Source of the DNA: an uncultured Oscillospiraceae bacterium
Lineage (GTDB): Bacteria; Bacillota; Clostridia; Oscillospirales; Oscillospiraceae
Length of the DNA stretch: 45,219 nt
Reading direction: 5' to 3'
Assembly (NCBI GenBank): GCA_944385535.1
Contig: CALWXR010000018.1
Span: forward strand, 1 to 45,219
A program made the position numbers and the translations under genes. The first letter of the stretch is position 1. The number at the start of each line of letters is the position of its first letter. Below are positions 8,288 through 16,293 of this stretch, piece after piece. The notes beneath the pieces are model-generated. The model made no database searches. It saw only the letters and a program-made list of their open reading frames with translations, and was not told the origin of the DNA.

Positions 8288-9109
8288 ATGAAAAAATCCC
8301 TGTATATTCTTATGATTGTCGTGCTGCTGGCGGTGTTTGTGGTCAGCGCCTTTATGGTGGGAAATTATCTTCTGGACGGCAAAGCCCAGGAGGATCGATA
8401 TAACGATTTGTCTCAGATCAAAGAAAACGCCCAGACGCAGCCTTCCGAATCTTCCGAATCGACCCAGGACACCACCCCGACCCAGACGGCTCCCGGCTAT
8501 GAGATGGCTCCCGGCGCTGTAGGCGAGGACGGTATTTTGCTGGATTACAAGGAACTGTACGACATGAACAACGATCTGGCCGGCTGGATCAAGATCGAGG
8601 GTACCAAGATTGACTACCCGGTGATGCAGACCCCGGATGAGAAAGACTACTACCTGTACCGGAACTTTGACAAGGAGGACTCCGTCCGGGGCTGCATCTA
8701 CGCCCGGGAGGAGTGCGATCTGAACAAGCCCAGCGACAACGTCACCATCTACGGTCACCGCATGGCCGACGGCAGCATGTTCGCGGATTTGGCGGCCTAT
8801 ACGGAAAAGTCCGCCTGGGACAACAACAATCTGATTTTCTTTGATACCCTGAGGGAATATCATACATATCAGATCTTCGCCGTGTTCAAGACCTCCGCCA
8901 ACATCGGCGAGGGCTTTTCCTACCATCAGTTTGTGGACGCGGAGAATGAAGAGGAATTTGACGAATTCGTGGCCACCTGCAAGGATCTGGCCTTCTACGA
9001 CACCGGCATTACTCCCAAGTACGGGGACAAGCTGATTTGCCTGTCCACCTGTGAGTACACCACCGGCGACAACGGCCGTTTGGTAGTTGCCGCCGTGCGG
9101 ATCAGCTGA
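8288..9109 (+). CDS. srtB: Class B sortase
   Basis: This 273-residue membrane-anchored transpeptidase has an N-terminal membrane helix (5-27), then an S/T/Q-rich linker (45-70) and the sortase barrel. The catalytic residues are visible: H157 in YGHRM, C255 in CLSTCEY and R264 in NGRLVV. The TLSTC-like signature, the long insert between strands 6 and 7 and the helix-rich N-terminal part fit class B. The enzyme cleaves a sorting signal (NPQTN/SPKTG-like in known class B enzymes) and joins the protein to cell-wall peptide. No protein with such a C-terminal signal is encoded in this window, so the substrate is elsewhere. The gene has its own strong promoter and a terminator. Confidence 0.92.
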   Translation: MKKSLYILMIVVLLAVFVVSAFMVGNYLLDGKAQEDRYNDLSQIKENAQTQPSESSESTQDTTPTQTAPGYEMAPGAVGEDGILLDYKELYDMNNDLAGWIKIEGTKIDYPVMQTPDEKDYYLYRNFDKEDSVRGCIYAREECDLNKPSDNVTIYGHRMADGSMFADLAAYTEKSAWDNNNLIFFDTLREYHTYQIFAVFKTSANIGEGFSYHQFVDAENEEEFDEFVATCKDLAFYDTGITPKYGDKLICLSTCEYTTGDNGRLVVAAVRIS

Positions 9110-9126
9110 TGAATGGAACAAACAAA

Positions 9127-9150
9127 GCGCCTGGAAAACCGGGCGCTTTT
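9127..9150 (+). terminator. Rho-independent terminator of srtB
   Basis: GCGCCTGG, loop AAAA, CCGGGCGC (one G-T pair), then TTTTCTCTT, 17 nt after the stop codon. Confidence 0.85.
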
Positions 9151-9177
9151 CTCTTGTTCAAGCCGCAAAACCCATGG

Positions 9178-9360
9178 CCATCAGGCACCGAAATAGTTTC
9201 ACCGCGCAAAAAAGATTTGTCATCCCGAGCGAAGCGAAGCGGAGCCGAGGGATCCACGCACTTACCGCCAGCAGGCACCGAAATGGTTCCTGCGTCTGAA
9301 CCAACGGACATTTCAGGGCCCGTAAATGCCAGGATCTCTCGACTGCGCTCGAGATGACGG
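9178..9360. repeat. Dispersed GTCATCCCGAGCG repeat, head-to-head pair
   Basis: A forward unit starts at 9219 (GTCATCCCGAGCGAAG, later GGATCCACGCAC) and an inverted unit ends at 9356 with CTCGAGATGACGG. A partial 3' piece of another forward unit lies at 9180-9215. The two units meet near ATGGTTCCTGCGTCTGAACCAA. The rest of the srtB-GH2 gap (9110-9568) holds only the terminator and the next promoter. Confidence 0.85.
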
Positions 9361-9508
9361 AGGGGGAAAGCGGGGCGCAGGCAACCCACAGCCCGGTACA
9401 CCCAGGCAGAGCGTTGGTTTGGCCCTGTCCCATTCAACGCCCCTTCTTTGGCGGTAAGCGCATGTTCTGCCTGGGGATTTGCCAAGTGTCAAATTTCCAA
9501 ATCTTTTC

Positions 9509-9537
9509 TTGCTATTGGGCCTTTGGGAAGATATAAT
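9509..9537 (+). promoter_or_regulatory. Promoter of the GH2 gene
   Basis: TTGCTA (9509-9514), 17 bp, TATAAT (9532-9537). It supports a start at 9569 rather than upstream in-frame codons that overlap the promoter. Confidence 0.75.
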
Positions 9538-9568
9538 GGAAACAACAGAAAGAAGAGGAGGGGCTGCG

Positions 9569-11911
9569 ATGCTGAGCCTTTGCGATCAATGGGAATTTTC
9601 AAACACCTGGTTTGAGGGCTTCGCCCTGGGGCAGGGGACGGGGGAGCCTGTGCGGATTCCCCACAGTGTGTCCTTTACCCCGCTGCACTATGCCGACCAT
9701 CGGGACTATGAAATGGTCTGCGGCTACCGGCGGAAGCTCTCCCCGGGGCCGGAGCTGGCGGGGAAGCGGCTGATCTTGCAGTTTGACGGGGCGGCCCACA
9801 TTGCCCGGGTGTATGTAAACGGTAAGGAGCTGGCCCAGCACCGGTGCGGTTACACCGGCTTCCGGGTGGACATTACGGATCACGTGACCCTGGGGGCGGA
9901 GAATCTGGTGGCCGTTTGTCTGGATACCAGGGAAAACCCGGAGATCCCCCCCTTCGGCAATGTGATTGACTATCTGACCTATGGAGGGCTGTACCGGGAG
10001 GTGTGGCTGGATATCCGGGAGAAAAGCTACCTGGAGGATCTGTACATCACAACCCCCACCCTGACCCAGCTTCGGATTAAGCCCACCATCGTCCATCCGG
10101 AGAAATGCCTGGTGCTGATGGAGCTGAACAAGGGGGAGCGCACCCTGGTCAAGAAGGCCTACACCGCCGGGGGTGTAATCACCATGGAGTGCCCCATGGT
10201 CAAGCCCTGGGACACGGAGCACCCGGTGCTCTATACCTGCCGGGTGACGTTGCTGAAGGTGGGCCGGGTTATGGACGTACAGGAGGTGAAGGTGGGCTTC
10301 CGCACAGCCCAATTCTTATCCGACGGCTTCTACCTGAACGGGAAAAAGACTTTCCTCCGAGGGCTGAACCGGCACCAGTGCTGGCCCTACATCGGCTACG
10401 CCGGGCCGGAGCGCCTGCAGCGGGAGGATGCCCGGATCCTGAAGGAGGAACTTTCCTGCAACGCGGTGCGCACCTCCCACTATCCCCAGAGCCGGCACTT
10501 TATCGACGCGTGCGACAGGCTGGGCCTGCTGGTATTTACCGAAATCCCCGGCTGGCAGCACATCGGCGACCAGCAGTGGCAGGATCAGGCGGTTCAGAAC
10601 ACCCGGGAAATGGTCCTCCAGTACCGCAACCACCCCAGCGTCATCCTCTGGGGAGTGCGAATCAATGAAAGCCAGGACTGTGACGGGCTGTACCGCCGTA
10701 CCAACGAGCTTTGCCGGGAGCTGGATCCCAGCCGGGCCACCTCCGGGGTGCGATATCTGGAAAAGAGCAGCTTTTTGGAGGATGTGTACGCCTTCAACGA
10801 CTTCTCCCACACCGGCGGCAACCCGGGCTGCAAAGAAAGAAGGCTGATCACCTCCGACGAAAGGCGGGCCAGCCTGATCTCCGAGCACAACGGCCACATG
10901 TTCCCCACCAAAAGCTACGATCCCTGGCAGAAGCGCCAGGAGCAGGCCCTGCGCCATGCCCGGGTGCTGAACGACGCCATGGAGGCGGGGCACGCGGGCT
11001 GCTTTGGCTGGTGTATGTTCGACTATCCCACCCACCGGGACTTCGGCTCCGGAGATCGGGTGTGCTACCACGGGGTGATGGACGCCTTCCGCAATCCCAA
11101 GTCCGCCGCTTACCTGTACGCCAGCCAGGGGGACGACCGGCCGGTGCTGGAGCTGGGGGGCGCCATGCACATCGGCGACTATCCCGGCGGCCATGTGGGA
11201 GACGGGGTGGTATTCACCAACGCGGATACGGTGTCAGTGTATAAAGACGGCAGCTACGTCACCAAGCTGTCTCCCGGCCAATGGTCCAGCCTGCCCCACA
11301 GTCCCCAGATGCTGGACGATATGGTGGGGGTGCGGCTTCAGACCCAGGAGGGCTTCGAAGAACAGAAGGCCGACTTCCTGCACCGGTGCCTGCTGGACAT
11401 CCATAAGCGGGGGGTGGGGGATCTGTCCCCGGCGGACAAGGCCAGAATCGGCTTTTCCGTAAGGAAGTACGGCATGAAGTATGAGGATGTGCGGAGACTG
11501 TACGACAAGTACATCGGCTACTGGGGCGGCACGGCCACCATTTGGCGGCTGGAAGGGAAGAAGGATGGAAAAGTGGTCTCCATGAAGGTCTACAGCCCCA
11601 GCGTGGAGCTCCACCTGGAGGTCACCCCCAGCCATACCCAGCTGGTGGAGGGGGCTTCCTACGACATGGCGGCGGTGCGCGTCCGAATCCTGGACGGCAA
11701 CAACAATGTGGCCTCCTACGCCCAGATCCCGGTTCGCTTCACCCTGGAAGGCCCGGCGGAGCTGGTGGGCCCGGATGTGGCCGCGGCCGAGGGAGGCATG
11801 ACCGGAACCTATCTGAAAACCACCGGGGAGACGGGGGAGGTTCGCCTCACCATCCACACCGACCAGACCCAGGATGTGACGGTCTGCTTTACGGTGACCT
11901 GGGAAAACTAA
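9569..11911 (+). CDS. Glycoside hydrolase family 2 protein (beta-galactosidase/glucuronidase-like)
   Basis: The product has 780 residues and no signal peptide, so it is probably cytoplasmic. Domain order is typical of GH2: a sugar-binding jelly roll (1-150, with YGGLYREVWLDI), an Ig-like domain (150-248), a TIM barrel (about 249-560) and a C-terminal Ig-like region (about 670-780, PVRFTLEGPAELVG). In the barrel, NRHQCWPYIGYAG, RTSHYP and FTEIPGW are family landmarks; E367 in INES is the likely acid/base and E439 in ISEHNGH the likely nucleophile. The ISEHNGH segment differs from the classic lacZ ICEYAHAMGN, so substrate specificity (galactoside, glucuronide or other) is open. Start ATG 9569 follows GAGGAGGGG and a promoter. 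It may be cotranscribed with the downstream chaperone gene. Confidence 0.85.
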   Translation: MLSLCDQWEFSNTWFEGFALGQGTGEPVRIPHSVSFTPLHYADHRDYEMVCGYRRKLSPGPELAGKRLILQFDGAAHIARVYVNGKELAQHRCGYTGFRVDITDHVTLGAENLVAVCLDTRENPEIPPFGNVIDYLTYGGLYREVWLDIREKSYLEDLYITTPTLTQLRIKPTIVHPEKCLVLMELNKGERTLVKKAYTAGGVITMECPMVKPWDTEHPVLYTCRVTLLKVGRVMDVQEVKVGFRTAQFLSDGFYLNGKKTFLRGLNRHQCWPYIGYAGPERLQREDARILKEELSCNAVRTSHYPQSRHFIDACDRLGLLVFTEIPGWQHIGDQQWQDQAVQNTREMVLQYRNHPSVILWGVRINESQDCDGLYRRTNELCRELDPSRATSGVRYLEKSSFLEDVYAFNDFSHTGGNPGCKERRLITSDERRASLISEHNGHMFPTKSYDPWQKRQEQALRHARVLNDAMEAGHAGCFGWCMFDYPTHRDFGSGDRVCYHGVMDAFRNPKSAAYLYASQGDDRPVLELGGAMHIGDYPGGHVGDGVVFTNADTVSVYKDGSYVTKLSPGQWSSLPHSPQMLDDMVGVRLQTQEGFEEQKADFLHRCLLDIHKRGVGDLSPADKARIGFSVRKYGMKYEDVRRLYDKYIGYWGGTATIWRLEGKKDGKVVSMKVYSPSVELHLEVTPSHTQLVEGASYDMAAVRVRILDGNNNVASYAQIPVRFTLEGPAELVGPDVAAAEGGMTGTYLKTTGETGEVRLTIHTDQTQDVTVCFTVTWEN

Positions 11912-11945
11912 GGCCCTTGCTTGGGGCCAAGGAGGAATCATAAGT

Positions 11946-12902
11946 ATGAGTTTTGTATACCGTGGCCTGGAGGCCACGCTTCACCGGCATATCATCACTG
12001 AGGAGGAGGTCAACGCCCAGCTGGAGCGGCTGCGGCAGCAGTCCCCCCGGATTGCCGCCGTCACCGACCGGCCCACCCAGCCGGGGGACGAGGTGGTTCT
12101 GGACTACGCGGGCTTCTGCGACGGGGAGCAGTTCCCCGGAGGCACCGCGGAAAAGCAGACCTTGGTGTTAGGCAGCGGCAGCTTCATCCCCGGCTTTGAG
12201 GAGCAGCTGCTGGACAAGGTGCCGGGCCAGCAGGTGGTGGTGAAGGTCACCTTCCCGGAAGGCTACCACGCTCCCAACCTGGCGGGGAAGGCGGCGGAAT
12301 TCCGCTGCACCATCCACGAGATCCGGCTGAAAACCCCCTATGCCCTGGACGATGACTTCGCCCGGGAGGTGGGCGGCTTTGAAACCATGGAGCAGATGCG
12401 CGCCGGGATGAAAAAGAGCCTGCAGGACTACACCGACCAGATGGGGGAGCAGGACTTGCAGGACCGGCTCCTGCGCCAGGCGGCGGACAGCCTGAACTTC
12501 ACCCCCACGGTCAGTCAGATGGAGCAGGCCATGGATGAGCAGATGGAGAACCTGAAGGCTCAGCTTGCCCATCAGGGGCTGACCATGGAAATGTACTGCC
12601 AATTCCTGTCCACCACCGAAGAAAAGCTTCGGGAGGACAGCCGGGGGGAGGCGGAAACCTCCATTCGAACCCAGGCGGCTGTGGAGCAGATCGTCTACAC
12701 CGAGGGCCTGGAAGCCAGCAAGGAGGAAATCGCCCAGGCCCTGGCGGTGATCTGCCGGCAAAACAACATGACCATGGAGCAGCTCCGCCCCCACTACGAC
12801 GCCGCCCTGGAAGCGGCGGTGGTCCGAAGCGTGCTCACCGCCAAGGCCATGCAGCTGATCCGGGACAACGCCGTGATTACCAAGGTTACCGATGGGAAGT
12901 AA
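11946..12902 (+). CDS. Trigger-factor-like peptidyl-prolyl isomerase/chaperone lacking the ribosome-binding domain
   Basis: This 318-residue protein matches trigger factor from its linker onward. YRGLEATLHRHIITEEEVNAQ leads into an FKBP-type PPIase domain (about 45-128: GDEVVLDYAGF, LGSGSFIPGFEEQLLD, VTFPEGY) and the helical C-terminal chaperone arms (about 130-318). Ordinary trigger factor has ~430 residues and begins with a ribosome-binding domain carrying a GFRxGKxP loop; that domain is absent here. The start is well supported (GGAGGA 9 nt before ATG), so this is a short paralogue rather than a mis-called start. It probably acts as a ribosome-independent holdase/isomerase. A small hairpin (GGCCC/GGGCC) lies in the 34-nt gap after the GH2 gene. 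Confidence 0.85.
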   Translation: MSFVYRGLEATLHRHIITEEEVNAQLERLRQQSPRIAAVTDRPTQPGDEVVLDYAGFCDGEQFPGGTAEKQTLVLGSGSFIPGFEEQLLDKVPGQQVVVKVTFPEGYHAPNLAGKAAEFRCTIHEIRLKTPYALDDDFAREVGGFETMEQMRAGMKKSLQDYTDQMGEQDLQDRLLRQAADSLNFTPTVSQMEQAMDEQMENLKAQLAHQGLTMEMYCQFLSTTEEKLREDSRGEAETSIRTQAAVEQIVYTEGLEASKEEIAQALAVICRQNNMTMEQLRPHYDAALEAAVVRSVLTAKAMQLIRDNAVITKVTDGK

Positions 12903-12911
12903 GAGGTAATA

Positions 12912-13020
12912 GTGAATAGTGAATAGGTGTGGTATTCCCTTCGGGAATGATTGAAATAGCTGATTTTCCTTTTTCAATCCATTTTCCGAAGGAAAATACC
13001 GCACTTCTTCACTCTTCACT
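12912..13020. repeat. MITE-like long-hairpin element, copy 1
   Basis: Arms GTGTGGTATTCCCTTCGGGA... and ...TCCGAAGGAAAATACCGCAC pair over about 33 bases, around a ~20-nt loop, with outer TTCACT/AGTGAA repeats. Each arm also contains its own small hairpin (TTCCCTTCGGGAA; TTTTCCGAAGGAAAA). Copies 2 and 3 are at 23576 and 40590. It directly follows the trigger-factor-like gene. Confidence 0.8.
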
Positions 13021-13075
13021 TTGTCCGCAGGAAAGGGCCGCAGGCAGCAAATGGATACTGGGCGAAAAAATCATG

Positions 13076-13215
13076 CCATCTCGAGCGAAGTCGAGGGATC
13101 CACGCACTCCCGGGCGGCGAAGTGTCCATTGGTTCCGCCGCAGCAACCAGCTGAGTGCCTGCTTGTGGTAAGTGCGTGGATCCCTCGACTTCGCTTTGCT
13201 CGGGATGACAGACTG
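13076..13215. repeat. Dispersed CATCTCGAGCG repeat, inverted pair
   Basis: A forward unit (CATCTCGAGCGAAGTCGAGG, then GATCCACGCAC) and a reverse unit (GTGCGTGGATCCCTCGACTTC ending GGGATGACAG, split around the match) face each other across ~55 bp. They belong to the same family as the copies at 9219, 15466, 17498, 40309 and 45032. Confidence 0.85.
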
Positions 13216-13364
13216 TCCAGGAACCACCTTATAGTAAACAGCGGGGCGCGGGTTTGTCAAATCAAGGCCGCAAGCATTTTGCGAAAATATGGGTTCGGAC
13301 TTTTTGATGCTTTTGTGTAGTTTTCACGAAAAATCGCCCGGGGGTTGGGAATTTTGAAATTCGG

Positions 13365-13393
13365 TTGACGGATGAAAAAAACAGTGATACAAT
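13365..13393 (+). promoter_or_regulatory. fhs promoter
   Basis: TTGACG (13365-13370), 17 bp, TACAAT (13388-13393). Transcription should start near 13400, giving a ~127-nt leader. Confidence 0.85.
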
Positions 13394-13399
13394 GCGTTT

Positions 13400-13526
13400 G
13401 TACCGATAACGAATTATCGATATGGCGCCGGGTGTTGCTTGTGTATAAAGTACGGCGTCCACAAACAACCATCCTCCCACGGGTAGTTAAAGGCTCGGGG
13501 AGGCATCCTGAAGGAGGAAAAAAGCT
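13400..13526 (+). promoter_or_regulatory. Structured fhs leader RNA (candidate regulatory element)
   Basis: Three hairpins in a row: CGATAA/TTATCG with a CGAA loop (13404-13419); GTTGCTTGTG/CACAAACAAC with a 16-nt loop (13434-13469); CCTCCC-A-CGGG/CTCGGGGAGG (13473-13503). The CCTCC at 13473 could pair instead with GGAGG of the RBS (13513-13517), giving an on/off translation switch. By eye it does not match the ZTP or THF riboswitch consensus. No terminator T-tract is present. Confidence 0.45.
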
Positions 13527-15338
13527 ATGGCAATCCAATTCGTTGATGGCAAGTACGTAGACGAAAAGACCGGACATGTGAAGCTGGACCCCACCGTCTA
13601 CAAGGACTGGCAGATCGCCGAGGAAGCCGAAAAGACTCTGCCCCCGGTGGACTATTTCCGGGAGAAGCTGGGCCTTCTGCCCGATGAGATCATCCCCTAC
13701 GGCAAGACCCCCAAGATCGATTTCATCAAGGTTATGAACCGGCTGAAGGACAAGCCCGACGGTAAGTTTATTGAAGTTACCGCCATTACCCCCACGCCCT
13801 TCGGTGAAGGCAAATCCACCGTTTCCCTGGGCCTGATCGAGGGTCTGGGCTACATCGGCAAGAACGTAGGCGGCGCCCTGCGTCAGCCCTCCGGCGGCCC
13901 CACCATGAACGTCAAAGGCACCGCGGCCGGCGGCGGCAACGCCCTGCTCATGCCCATGACCGAGTTCTCCCTGGGCCTGACCGGCGATATCAACGACATT
14001 ATGAACGCCCATAACCTGGCCATGGTCGCCCTGACCGCCCGTATGCAGCACGAGCGGAACAACAACGACGAGTGGCTGGCCAAGCGGGGCCTGAAGCGCC
14101 TGGACATCGACCCCAAGCGGGTGGAGATGGGCTGGGTCATCGACTTCTGCGCTCAGTCTCTGCGTAATATTATCATCGGCATCGGCGGCCGTCTGGACGG
14201 CTACATGATGGAGTCCAAGTTTGGCATTGCCGTGGGCTCCGAGCTGATGGCCATTCTGGCGGTTGCCCGGGATCTGAAGGATCTGCGGGAGCGTATCGGC
14301 AAGATCGTGGTGGCCTACTCCCGCAGCGGCGAGCCGGTCACCTGTGAGGATCTGGACGTTGCCGGCGCCATGACCGCCTGGATGCGCAACACCATCAACC
14401 CCACCATGTGCTACAGCGTGGAGCATCAGCCCGTTCTGATCCACGCCGGCCCCTTCGCCAACATCGCTATCGGCCAGTCCTCCGTTATCGCGGACCGTCT
14501 GGCTCTGAAGCTGTTTGACTATCATGTTACCGAGTCCGGCTTCGCCGCCGACATCGGTTTTGAGAAGTTCTGGAACGTCAAGACCCGTCTGTCCGGCCTG
14601 ACCCCCAACGTGTCCGTGCTGGTTGCCACCGTCCGGGCCCTGAAGATGCACGGCGGCGGCCCCAAGGTCACCCCCGGCGCCCCCCTGCCCAAGGAGTACA
14701 CCGAGGAGAACCTGGAACTGCTGGAGAAGGGCACCTGCAACCTGTTCCATCATGTGAATACCATTAAGAAGTCCGGCATCAACCCCGTGGTGTGCATCAA
14801 CCGGTTCTACACCGACACCGACGCGGAGATCGCCCTGCTGAAGAAGCTGTGCGCCGAGCGGGGCGTGCGCTGCGCCGAGTCCAACCACTGGCGTTACGGC
14901 GGCGAGGGCGCTGTGGAGCTGGCCCAGGCCGTTGTGGAGGCCTGTGAGGATCCGGTGGAAGTGAAGTTCCTGTACGATCTGGAGATGCCCCTGCGTCAGC
15001 GGGTGGAGCTGATCGCCAAGGAAGTTTACGGCGCGGACGGCGTGGACTGGGCCCCTCTGGCTGTGGAGAAGGCAAAGCGGTTCGAGTCCGATCCCAAGTA
15101 CGCCGACTACTGCACCATGATGGTCAAGACCCATCTGTCCCTTTCCGACGATCCCGCCAAGAAGGGCGTGCCCACCGGCTGGCGTCTGGCCATCCGTGAC
15201 ATCCTGGAGTACGGCGGCGCCAAGTTCCTGTGCCCCATGGCCGGCACCATCTCCATGATGCCCGGCACCGCCGCCGATCCCGCCTACCGGCGCATCGACG
15301 TGGACACCGAAACCGGCAAGGTCTCCGGCCTCTTCTAA
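13527..15338 (+). CDS. fhs: Formate--tetrahydrofolate ligase
   Basis: The enzyme makes 10-formyl-THF from formate, ATP and THF in the cytoplasm. Length is 603 residues, against ~556 for the common form; the extra length is mainly an N-terminal ~50-residue stretch. The P-loop [11 protein letters not shown] (88-98) and the family blocks [27 protein letters not shown] and [11 protein letters not shown] are all present, and the C-terminus ends [10 protein letters not shown]-like. AAGGAGG lies 9 nt before ATG. It heads the fhs-fchA-folD set, which together interconverts formate and methylene-THF. A structured leader precedes it. A short stem (AAAGCGC/GCGCTTT, 15336-15352) straddles the stop. Confidence 0.96.
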   Translation: MAIQFVDGKYVDEKTGHVKLDPTVYKDWQIAEEAEKTLPPVDYFREKLGLLPDEIIPYGKTPKIDFIKVMNRLKDKPDGKFIEVTAITPTPFGEGKSTVSLGLIEGLGYIGKNVGGALRQPSGGPTMNVKGTAAGGGNALLMPMTEFSLGLTGDINDIMNAHNLAMVALTARMQHERNNNDEWLAKRGLKRLDIDPKRVEMGWVIDFCAQSLRNIIIGIGGRLDGYMMESKFGIAVGSELMAILAVARDLKDLRERIGKIVVAYSRSGEPVTCEDLDVAGAMTAWMRNTINPTMCYSVEHQPVLIHAGPFANIAIGQSSVIADRLALKLFDYHVTESGFAADIGFEKFWNVKTRLSGLTPNVSVLVATVRALKMHGGGPKVTPGAPLPKEYTEENLELLEKGTCNLFHHVNTIKKSGINPVVCINRFYTDTDAEIALLKKLCAERGVRCAESNHWRYGGEGAVELAQAVVEACEDPVEVKFLYDLEMPLRQRVELIAKEVYGADGVDWAPLAVEKAKRFESDPKYADYCTMMVKTHLSLSDDPAKKGVPTGWRLAIRDILEYGGAKFLCPMAGTISMMPGTAADPAYRRIDVDTETGKVSGLF

Positions 15339-15465
15339 AGCGCAGGGCGCTTTACCCCAATGCGTTACGCACCTGGTCTGTAGACCGGGACTCCTGGGTG
15401 GTGGCTCGGTAACGGACTGCCTGCGTGATCCGGGCGGACGGTTCGCCGCTTTGCGGCTCCCGTTT

Positions 15466-15548
15466 GTCATCTCGAGCGGAGCGCAGCGGAGTCGAGAGAT
15501 CCACGCACTTGCCATACGCAGGCGCGAAAATGGTTCCCGCGTCTGAAT
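15466..15548 (+). repeat. Dispersed GTCATCTCGAGCG repeat, single forward unit
   Basis: GTCATCTCGAGCGGAG...TCGAGAGATCCACGCAC followed by the variable tail ending AATGGTTCCCGCGTCTGAA. It lies between fhs and fchA; the rest of that 310-bp gap holds small stems at 15370-15450 and the terminator below. Confidence 0.8.
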
Positions 15549-15589
15549 CACAAGGCTGCCCTTGGCTGCTGCCATGGGAACATACTATG

Positions 15590-15619
15590 GCCCAGGCGGG
15601 ACGCCGCCTGGGCTTTTTT
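15590..15619 (+). terminator. Strong terminator just upstream of fchA
   Basis: GCCCAGGCGG (15590-15599) pairs with CCGCCTGGGC (15604-15613), followed by TTTTTT. It lies only 29 bp before the fchA start, so fchA-folD either depend on read-through (attenuation) or on a promoter I cannot identify; TTGGCT/TACTAT at 15562-15588 has a 15-bp spacer and is a weak candidate. Confidence 0.85.
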
Positions 15620-15648
15620 AAAAGAAATCCGAAAGGAAGAAACTGATT

Positions 15649-16269
15649 ATGGATATGACGATGGAATCCTGCCGCAACTTTGTGCAGGTTCTGGCCTCGG
15701 ATGCTCCCGCTCCCGGCGGCGGCGGCGCGGCGGCGCTGGTTGGCGCAATCGGCATCGCCCTGGGCAACATGGTGGGCTCCCTGACCGTGGGCAAGAAGAA
15801 GTACGCCGATGTTCAGGAGGAGATCCTGGCCCTGAAGGCAAAGTGCGACGATCTGCAGAAGCGGCTGCTGGATCAGGTGGAGGCGGATGAAGTGAACTTC
15901 CTGCCCCTGGCCAAGGCCTACGGCATCCCCAAGGACGATCCCAACCGGGACGCGGTGATGGAGGAAGCCACCTTAGTCGCCTGCTCTACCCCCATGACCA
16001 TCATGGAGCTGTGCTGCGAGGCAATGGAAACCGTGGCGGTGTTCGCTGCCAAGGGATCCCGGCTGGCGGTGTCCGACGCGGGCTGCGCGGCGGTGTGCTG
16101 CAAGGCCGCCCTTCAGGCCGCTTCTTTGAACGTGTTCATCAACACCAAGAGCCTGAAGAACCGGGAAAAGGCCCAGGAGCTGAATGACCGGGCAAACGCC
16201 ATGCTGGACAAATACTGCGCCATGGCGGACGAGATTTTCAATACTGTCAAGGCCGGATTCGGCCAGTAA
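15649..16269 (+). CDS. fchA: Methenyltetrahydrofolate cyclohydrolase (FTCD/cyclodeaminase family)
   Basis: The protein has 206 residues with the FTCD C-terminal (cyclodeaminase/cyclohydrolase) fold. SDAPAPGGGGAAALVGAIG near the N-terminus is the family signature; helices with MVGSLTVGKKKYADV and the SDAGCAAVCCKAAL segment follow. It converts 5,10-methenyl-THF to 10-formyl-THF and back, acting between fhs and folD. RBS AAAGGAAG precedes ATG 15649. The folD stop-to-start gap is 24 bp, so the two are probably one transcript. Its presence is meaningful because the adjacent FolD lacks the residues normally required for cyclohydrolase activity. Confidence 0.9.
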   Translation: MDMTMESCRNFVQVLASDAPAPGGGGAAALVGAIGIALGNMVGSLTVGKKKYADVQEEILALKAKCDDLQKRLLDQVEADEVNFLPLAKAYGIPKDDPNRDAVMEEATLVACSTPMTIMELCCEAMETVAVFAAKGSRLAVSDAGCAAVCCKAALQAASLNVFINTKSLKNREKAQELNDRANAMLDKYCAMADEIFNTVKAGFGQ

Positions 16270-16293
16270 TGGACTTAAAGGAGAAAAAGAACT

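Noticed and set aside
9479-9568. Extended N-terminus of the GH2 protein from a TTG
   Set aside because: This stretch contains the promoter; ATG 9569 has a good RBS and the GH2 fold begins there.
13400-13526. ZTP or THF riboswitch upstream of fhs
   Set aside because: The GGGGAG/CTGGGC and pseudoknot parts of ZTP and the THF core are not found; kept only as an unclassified leader.
13257-15575. Long antisense frame across fhs
   Set aside because: High-GC shadow frame opposite a clear fhs gene, rich in G, H and Q with no domain.
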